Of a stretch of DNA of 50,710 nucleotides, positions 48,275-50,710 are shown piece by piece (the stretch's first letter is position 1; each line of letters begins with the position of its first letter). The stretch spans positions 1 to 50,710 of the forward strand of contig MNXB01000120.1 of assembly GCA_001871125.1 (NCBI GenBank). The letters are read 5' to 3'. The position numbers were made by a program, and so were the translations under genes. Source of the stretch: Elusimicrobia bacterium CG1_02_37_114 (GTDB lineage: Bacteria; Elusimicrobiota; Endomicrobiia; CG1-02-37-114). The notes under the pieces are model-generated. The model saw nothing but the letters and a program-made list of their open reading frames with translations. It was not told the DNA's origin and searched no databases.

Positions 48275-48356
48275 TAGATAATCCTGCGGATAAATCAGAT
48301 AATCCTGCGGATAAATCAGATAATCCTGCGGATAAATTAGATAATCCTGCGGATAA
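48275..48356. repeat. tandem array of four about 21-bp units
   Basis: AGATAATCCTGCGGATAAATC x4; same motif occurs singly (reverse complement) elsewhere in the window. Confidence 0.95.
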
Positions 48357-48391
48357 TGTACTATCGCCAATCAATTTTGGTTAATGATTTT

Positions 48392-49927
48392 TCACAGATG
48401 CCCCTCTGATGTCTTCAATGTAAAAAGAAATAGAGGCGCAGGTATAATCGGCACTGTCTCCCGAAAATCTGCCGTATCCTTGCTGATTATATAATACTCC
48501 TTTATACGGTCTATCCTTGCGGCATCTTTGAGAGAAACATTATTACGGTATTTCACTTCTATACCTGTAAATTCGCCATCCTGTTTTTTGTAAAGAAAAT
48601 CAATTTCTCTTGAACGGTCGTAGTAAAACCAAAGAAATGTAATCATTTCTTTCATCGGACTTCGCTCGCCAATGAGGGCAAGATGATTACCTATGATAGA
48701 TTCTACGATGATGCTCTTCAATTCACTATTCAGTAAAATGTCATTGAATAACTCATTCCCGTCCTTTCCTGATAGCCATCCTTTAACGGCACAGTAAATG
48801 AAAGGGTCATAGAAGTAGATTTTTTTATCTGCCCTGTTTTTGAAATTCTGTTTTGAAAAGTCGTATGAATAAAATATTCTTGCAAGAAGATTTTCTGTCA
48901 ACAGGTCGCTATAGCTTGCGATGGTCTTAGGGTCGGGGGAACTGCCGACTTCTTTGGTTATATCTGCAAAATTAGTCCGGCTGGACTGGCATCGCACAAT
49001 GACATCCATAAGACCTCTCAAGGCAGTCTCGTTTTTGATTTCTCTTACCAAATCGCCCTTGAGGACATTGATATATTTCTCGTAAATATTGGAATCAATT
49101 TTCTGCTGTTTGTTATTACTGTTTGACATGCTGTCTAATAGCGAATTTATTGATTCTGGAAACCCCCCGGTATGCAGGTAGAGCGTAAAGAAGAACTGTA
49201 ATTCTTTCTCAAAAGGAAGCAGGTTCTTAACAGAAGCGATAAAACCATCTCTGTCCTCAAGATTAATTCTGGCAAAAGTTTCTCTTTTGTCAAAAAATTG
49301 TTTCAGTGATTCTGACATATCATAGTCAGAATTTCTGATAATATCTTTAACGATTTCGCTTTGTATAACAAATTCCCTGAATGACAATGGATAAAACATC
49401 TTCTCATTTCCTTCTATACCTCTACCCGGAAGCCGTTCTTTTTTGCTCTTGATATCCCAGGGATTAGAACCTGTCACAACAACACAACTGTTCTGGAACG
49501 ACCCTGCATCAAATAAAGATTTTAATTCGTACGCCCATTCATTTATATAAGAAATTTCATCAAGGAATATATATATTGGATTCATTCCCACACCAAAACT
49601 GTCAAAATAAAATTTTATCGCAGAAGATAACTCTTTGCGGGTTTTGCTCATGTCACAGGAAAAATAGAGTATGGATTTTGGGGCAGAACCTTTCTTAATC
49701 AATTCCCTGATTTTTTGTTTAATCCAGAACGTCTTACCTACCTGTCTCGGTCCCCTGATAATATAAAGGTTATTAGGCTTTAACTCAAGTGATTTTCTTT
49801 TGAAAACTATCTTAAAGGTTCCTTCTCTTTTTAGTTGCTGGTCAAATAAAGGAAATCTATCTTCAAATTTCCACCATGGATTAATATCTGCTATCTCTTG
49901 TGATTTAACCATCCTATCGCGCCTCAA
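48392..49927 (-). CDS. AAA ATPase with DUF4143-like C-terminal domain
   Basis: YIIRGPRQVGKTFWIKQKI, YIFLDEISYINEWAYELKSLFD, VVVTGSNPWDIKSKKERLPGRGIEG, EIDFLYKKQDGEFTGIEVKYRN. Confidence 0.9.
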   Translation of the reverse strand: MRRDRMVKSQEIADINPWWKFEDRFPLFDQQLKREGTFKIVFKRKSLELKPNNLYIIRGPRQVGKTFWIKQKIRELIKKGSAPKSILYFSCDMSKTRKELSSAIKFYFDSFGVGMNPIYIFLDEISYINEWAYELKSLFDAGSFQNSCVVVTGSNPWDIKSKKERLPGRGIEGNEKMFYPLSFREFVIQSEIVKDIIRNSDYDMSESLKQFFDKRETFARINLEDRDGFIASVKNLLPFEKELQFFFTLYLHTGGFPESINSLLDSMSNSNNKQQKIDSNIYEKYINVLKGDLVREIKNETALRGLMDVIVRCQSSRTNFADITKEVGSSPDPKTIASYSDLLTENLLARIFYSYDFSKQNFKNRADKKIYFYDPFIYCAVKGWLSGKDGNELFNDILLNSELKSIIVESIIGNHLALIGERSPMKEMITFLWFYYDRSREIDFLYKKQDGEFTGIEVKYRNNVSLKDAARIDRIKEYYIISKDTADFRETVPIIPAPLFLFTLKTSEGHL

Positions 49928-49936
49928 TTATTGCAT

Positions 49937-49960
49937 ATTAAAGGAATACGTTCCTTTAAT
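49937..49960. promoter_or_regulatory. 24-bp palindromic operator-like site upstream of the ATPase gene
   Basis: ATTAAAGGAA-TACG-TTCCTTTAAT perfect 10-bp arms. Confidence 0.65.
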
Positions 49961-50020
49961 ATTTGCGTTTTAACGGAACGCTGTCCTTATATTAACATAT
50001 AAAATGCGGAAAGTCAAGTT

Positions 50021-50188
50021 TTATGCTGAAAATATCCTGTTTTTGGTTTCCTGAAGAATCTCGGCAGGTTTACCAACTCCACCTTTTCCCTTTTTTATTG
50101 GTGGTGAAATGAACTCTTTTCCAAATAACCTGGTTGCATCCGTGTAATCGTAAAATCCTAAATCGCCAATTATGTTTGAATAATTTGT
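50021..50188 (-). pseudogene. orphan C-terminal fragment of an unidentified protein
   Basis: NYSNIIGDLGFYDYTDATRLFGKEFISPPIKKGKGGVGKPAEILQETKNRIFSA* without a start. Confidence 0.4.
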
Positions 50189-50223
50189 GAAAACCTACAC
50201 GGGAACCTGGTATTGTAGATTAA

Positions 50224-50388
50224 AATAATAATTTTGCCCAGGGATTGTGTAATACAATTCCGGGTGTTGATGGCGTTGACTATATAGCATTATTGAGCAA
50301 GATAGAATAATTAGAAAAGAAATTAACAGAATTAACGGGACTGGTGAATGAACTAACCAAACTAATAAAAAAGTATAGTAGTAGGTGA
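50224..50388 (+). pseudogene. C-terminal coiled-coil fragment resembling the tail of an S74-type chaperone domain, with in-frame TAA (50308-50310)
   Basis: NNNFAQGLCNTIPGVDGVDYIALLSKIE*LEKKLTELTGLVNELTKLIKKYSSR*. Confidence 0.45.
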
Positions 50389-50523
50389 ATAAAACAGCAT
50401 AAAAAATTTTCACCCACCGACGAAAAAAAGCAGGTATAAAATCCTCACCGGTGCCGGAATCGTTCGTTATAGGGCAACTGTGTGCGTCCTGGGAATCCGG
50501 ATTGACTGAAATTAGCAAAAAAA

Positions 50524-50710
50524 TCATTCACCAAGTAATTCCTTAATCTTTTTGCGTAATTCTCCAAGTCCTACTGGTTTTTCAAAATAAGCTGAAATTT
50601 TAGATGTGTAGTTTTTATGGTTTTCTTTAAAACCCTTATCTGCTGTACACATTACTACTGTTGGAAGAGTTGCAGACTTTTCTCTTATTTTTTTAAGTAT
50701 TTCCAATCCA
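50524..50710 (-). CDS. response regulator receiver domain, C-terminal part (runs off window end)
   Basis: MEILKKIREKSATLPTVVMCTADKGFKENHKNYTSKISAYFEKPVGLGELRKKIKELLGE. Confidence 0.75.
   Translation of the reverse strand, partial: GLEILKKIREKSATLPTVVMCTADKGFKENHKNYTSKISAYFEKPVGLGELRKKIKELLGE

Noticed and set aside
48275-48356. Possible CRISPR array from regularly repeated 21-bp units
   Set aside because: Units are head-to-tail with no unique spacers, and the motif is dispersed elsewhere; called a tandem repeat instead.
50195-50527. 110-aa minus-strand ORF
   Set aside because: Antisense to a recognisable coiled-coil fragment, no family motifs, likely spurious.
1-50710. tRNA or rRNA genes
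   Set aside because: No cloverleaf or conserved rRNA segments were recognised by eye; a tRNAscan/Infernal run would be needed to exclude them.

Overview
The window looks like a Gram-negative-type, AT-rich bacterial chromosome, probably from an uncultivated lineage; I did not assign a taxon. Roughly the first 25 kb is mostly housekeeping genes: ndk, a homocitrate/isopropylmalate-synthase-like gene, GTP-type pckG, an rpsU-NIF3-dnaG-rpoD macromolecular-synthesis cluster, and a tilS-ftsH-folE-folP-cdaA-pdxJ-rplM-rpsI-acpS-nnrD run. ispD follows, and a second housekeeping block (tyrA, plsC, ispH, rpsA) lies at 28.8-32.8 kb. Between the blocks (25.3-28.8 kb) is an island with a DUF4143 ATPase, an MNT/HEPN pair and an HTH-nucleotidyltransferase. 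These are separated by a conserved repeat with a covarying hairpin, and the island ends in a cas1 stump fused to a degenerate CRISPR repeat. From about 36 to 47.5 kb there is a carbohydrate region (GH28, a GH5/39-like protein, GH116, a sugar isomerase-like protein and three divergent URO-D/methyltransferase-like proteins). It contains a decayed ISL3-like element and several gene fragments. The window also carries modular palindromic repeats that sit in intergenic regions, in a terminator loop, inside ORFs in frame, and at gene 3' ends where they provide stop codons. The strongest leads are the repeat-separated toxin-antitoxin-like cassettes, the bistable palindrome family with one 13-bp flanking duplication, a YbbR protein reduced to a single TM micro-ORF beside cdaA, and the URO-D/glycosidase cluster. 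No tRNA or rRNA genes were recognised. All family assignments come from reading motifs; no searches were run.
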